Positions 23,877 to 25,305 of a stretch of 25,305 nucleotides of DNA are shown piece after piece; positions within the stretch are counted from its first letter, which is position 1; each line of letters begins with the position of its first letter. Position numbers and translations under genes: made by a program. The stretch comes from Chloroflexota bacterium (GTDB taxonomy: Bacteria; Chloroflexota; Anaerolineae; Promineifilales; Promineifilaceae): contig JAAEOP010000251.1 in the NCBI GenBank assembly GCA_024223125.1, positions 1 through 25,305 on the forward strand, written 5' to 3'. A model generated the notes under the pieces. It made no database searches. It saw only the letters and a program-made list of their open reading frames with translations, and was not told where the DNA came from.

Positions 23877-24479
23877 TCACGCACCTAATAGTCGGTTAAT
23901 AGTTGGTGCGGCAAGGGTTTGATACATTGCATCCATCGCTTCAGGTGATTCAGGCATATCTGTAATCACCCATTCAGTTATTAATGCAATCAAGGCGCTC
24001 ACCAAATATGTCGCCATCATCCGCCTGGGAATTTCATCATGAGCGTCTGGCAAATCCATCTTATCAAGCTCAATCTCCAAGCGTTTGACCAAAGGGGGAA
24101 TCAACATTCCCAATCCTGATTCAGGGTTCGTAGCACCTTCCTTAAACCAGCGATGTTTTTGAACTGCGATCCGAAATAGGGCTAAACTTGGAACCAGGAT
24201 TTGAGTGGCGCTTTGAGTGGCGCTTTCTTCCAGACTGATCTGAATTTCCTCCTCAATCTGCGCCAAAAGTTTGCTAAACATGAATCTGCCGAGATCCTCT
24301 TTGTCATCAAAATGGGCATAAAAGGTGGCCCGCCCGATATCTGCCCGCTCTACAATATCGCTGACGCTGATTTTCTTATATTCCTTCTCCAGAACTAATT
24401 CCCGCCATGCTTCCACGATCAAACGTTTGCTGCGAATAGCCCGTCGGTCGATTTTGATTGGTTTGTCTTGAGTTTCCAT
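23877..24479 (-). CDS. TetR/AcrR-family transcriptional regulator
   Basis: 200 aa. The N-terminal helix-turn-helix has the TetR signature ISVSDIVERADIGRATFYAHFDDKED at about residues 38-63, after a basic RRAIRSKR start. The C-terminal ligand domain is helical and ends at LLGA, similar in outline to TetR_C_33-type regulators. It is divergent from the SRPBCC gene pair, with 150 bp between start codons holding two inverted repeats, so it probably represses that promoter and itself. The ligand is unknown. Unlike the rest of the window, it has no CGGCCG palindrome. Confidence 0.92.
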   Translation of the reverse strand: METQDKPIKIDRRAIRSKRLIVEAWRELVLEKEYKKISVSDIVERADIGRATFYAHFDDKEDLGRFMFSKLLAQIEEEIQISLEESATQSATQILVPSLALFRIAVQKHRWFKEGATNPESGLGMLIPPLVKRLEIELDKMDLPDAHDEIPRRMMATYLVSALIALITEWVITDMPESPEAMDAMYQTLAAPTINRLLGA

Positions 24480-24492
24480 ACAATTTTCCTAT

Positions 24493-24514
24493 TTTTGTCT
24501 GATACTGGACAAAA
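24493..24514. promoter_or_regulatory. Candidate TetR operator
   Basis: Perfect inverted repeat TTTTGTC / GACAAAA with an 8-bp spacer, 14 bp upstream of the tetR start. A related, weaker repeat (GTCT...AGAC, 24548-24565) overlaps the -10 box of the divergent promoter. Confidence 0.6.
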
Positions 24515-24530
24515 CTTAAATTTTTGCATC

Positions 24531-24558
24531 TTGACGTTAATAATACGGTCTGTAAAAT
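24531..24558 (+). promoter_or_regulatory. Candidate promoter for the SRPBCC genes
   Basis: TTGACG (24531-24536), a 16-bp spacer, TAAAAT (24553-24558). The -10 region lies within the GTCT...AGAC repeat, as expected for a TetR-repressed promoter. Confidence 0.6.
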
Positions 24559-24629
24559 ACTAGACATATGTATTTTAGCATACGATCACCTGATAAGCAA
24601 CAGCTAATCGATAAAACAGGAGCGATAAA

Positions 24630-25091
24630 ATGGAATTCGAAAGAGAAGTAACAATTAGTGCATCAGTCGATAAAGTATGGAAAATCATCGGTACAGATTT
24701 CAACGACATCAGCGAATGGGCCAGTCCCGTTCTCGAATCGCACGCCATCCCCAACCTGCCTGAAGGCAGCGGACGGGTTTGTAATGTTGACGGGGCTGGC
24801 AAAGTCACCGAAGCGCTTTTTGAATATGATGCCAAGAAACAGGCCCTGGCATTTACGCTGGACGGTGAAAAAAACCCCTTTTTCTTCAAGCGTGTCGAGA
24901 ATCATTGGCGTGTCGAACCCAAAGGCGACAACCAATCTGTAGCCTATTTTGGTGTCAGTATCGAACTTCTGCCCGTATTCAAACAATTATTAAGCGGTCG
25001 TTTGAAGAGCAAGCTGCAAGTGCGGGCCGATAAATTTGTCGGCGAATTGAAATACTTTGCTGAGCATGATCAACCAAAACCAAAAAATTAA
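24630..25091 (+). CDS. SRPBCC (START/polyketide-cyclase-like) family protein
   Basis: 153 aa. It opens with the typical first strand and helix, EFEREVTISASVDKVWKII, then a region ending GSGRVCNVDG, VTEALFEYDAKKQALAFTLDG, a long strand HWRVEP, and the amphipathic C-terminal helix that closes the hydrophobic pocket. Members bind or transport small hydrophobic ligands; catalysis is not implied. AGGAG lies 8 bases before the ATG. First gene of a tandem pair divergent from TetR, so probably induced by the ligand TetR senses. No signal peptide. AT-richer and free of CGGCCG. Confidence 0.85.
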   Translation: MEFEREVTISASVDKVWKIIGTDFNDISEWASPVLESHAIPNLPEGSGRVCNVDGAGKVTEALFEYDAKKQALAFTLDGEKNPFFFKRVENHWRVEPKGDNQSVAYFGVSIELLPVFKQLLSGRLKSKLQVRADKFVGELKYFAEHDQPKPKN

Positions 25092-25130
25092 ATAAAAAAA
25101 CACCAGGAAATAGTTAAAGGAAAAAATACC

Positions 25131-25305
25131 ATGAAATTAACGTTTAAAAACACAATTAGCGCATCTATCCCAGAAGTATGGGACAAATTGGCAATCCATT
25201 TTGATCGAGCAGAGGATTGGATGTCCTTGATTCCAAAATCGGTTGAAATGACAGATGGTGTGATGGCAGATGGCGCGCCAATGGTTGGCAGAGTTTGTGA
25301 TTTGA
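25131..25305 (+). CDS. Second SRPBCC family protein (3' end outside window)
   Basis: 58 codons visible. MKLTFKNTISASIPEVWDKL, then a segment ending MVGRVCDL, parallels the preceding protein (TISAS..xVW..., GRVC). It is therefore a tandem paralogue. AAAGGA precedes the ATG by about 9 bases; the gap between the two genes is 39 bp, so they form one operon. Confidence 0.85.
   Translation, partial: MKLTFKNTISASIPEVWDKLAIHFDRAEDWMSLIPKSVEMTDGVMADGAPMVGRVCDL

Noticed and set aside
23656..23880. 74-aa minus-strand frame after tetR
   Set aside because: GTGA overlap with the tetR stop is tempting, but the translation matches no family and runs antisense to the permease fragment.
1..25305. CRISPR array, tRNA, rRNA or intact transposase
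   Set aside because: No regularly spaced direct repeats, tRNA cloverleaf, rRNA-like sequence or transposase motif was seen on either strand.

Overview
The window looks like a piece of a chromosome from an uncultured Chloroflexota bacterium (Anaerolineae/Ardenticatenia-like). This is an inference from gene style: GAF sensor kinases, a Kelch/PPC secreted protein, an FHA Ser/Thr kinase, moderate GC, and many small palindromic repeats. No rRNA or tRNA gene was seen. A striking global feature is the palindrome CGGCCG (often ACGGCCGT), which I counted by eye at about 95 copies. It is spread through genes on both strands up to about position 23,645 and then absent from the last 1.65 kb.

Layout. 1-1509 (+) is the 3' part of a GAF histidine kinase. 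1557-6652 carries sbcC and sbcD (-), the MR-type nuclease pair. They are separated by a frameshifted EEP-family pseudogene (+) and a cluster of inverted-repeat elements. 6985-8973 (-) encodes a secreted Kelch/PPC protein bracketed by two copies, in opposite orientation, of a 93-bp miniature element, each with a perfect 8-bp target duplication. A third, diverged copy lies at 16390-16478.

9315-15325 (-) is a run of same-strand genes: alaX-like tRNA editing protein, a 228-aa unknown, a small protein, a retropepsin-like protease, a paralogous small protein, and ileS. A clear T-box leader with its own sigma70-type promoter precedes alaX. My hand fold puts AUC (Ile) in the specifier loop, which would make the distal ileS the logical target. 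Two unrelated palindromic repeats lie inside the ileS coding sequence.

15806-23325 (+) holds a conserved unknown, a P-loop kinase overlapping a YegS/DagK-like lipid kinase, an L-threonine aldolase, a large membrane Ser/Thr kinase (kinase-FHA-TM-Ca-binding repeats-CBM9-like), and an HD-domain protein. 23330-23880 is a gene graveyard with recognisable scraps of a MalT/LuxR-type ATPase and a MacB-type permease. 23877-25305 is a compositionally different module: a TetR regulator divergent from two tandem SRPBCC-family genes, with operator-like inverted repeats between them.

Most noteworthy: the three-copy miniature element with target duplications, the T-box/ileS operon arrangement, the small protein-retropepsin-small protein cassette, and the iterated CGGCCG palindrome.
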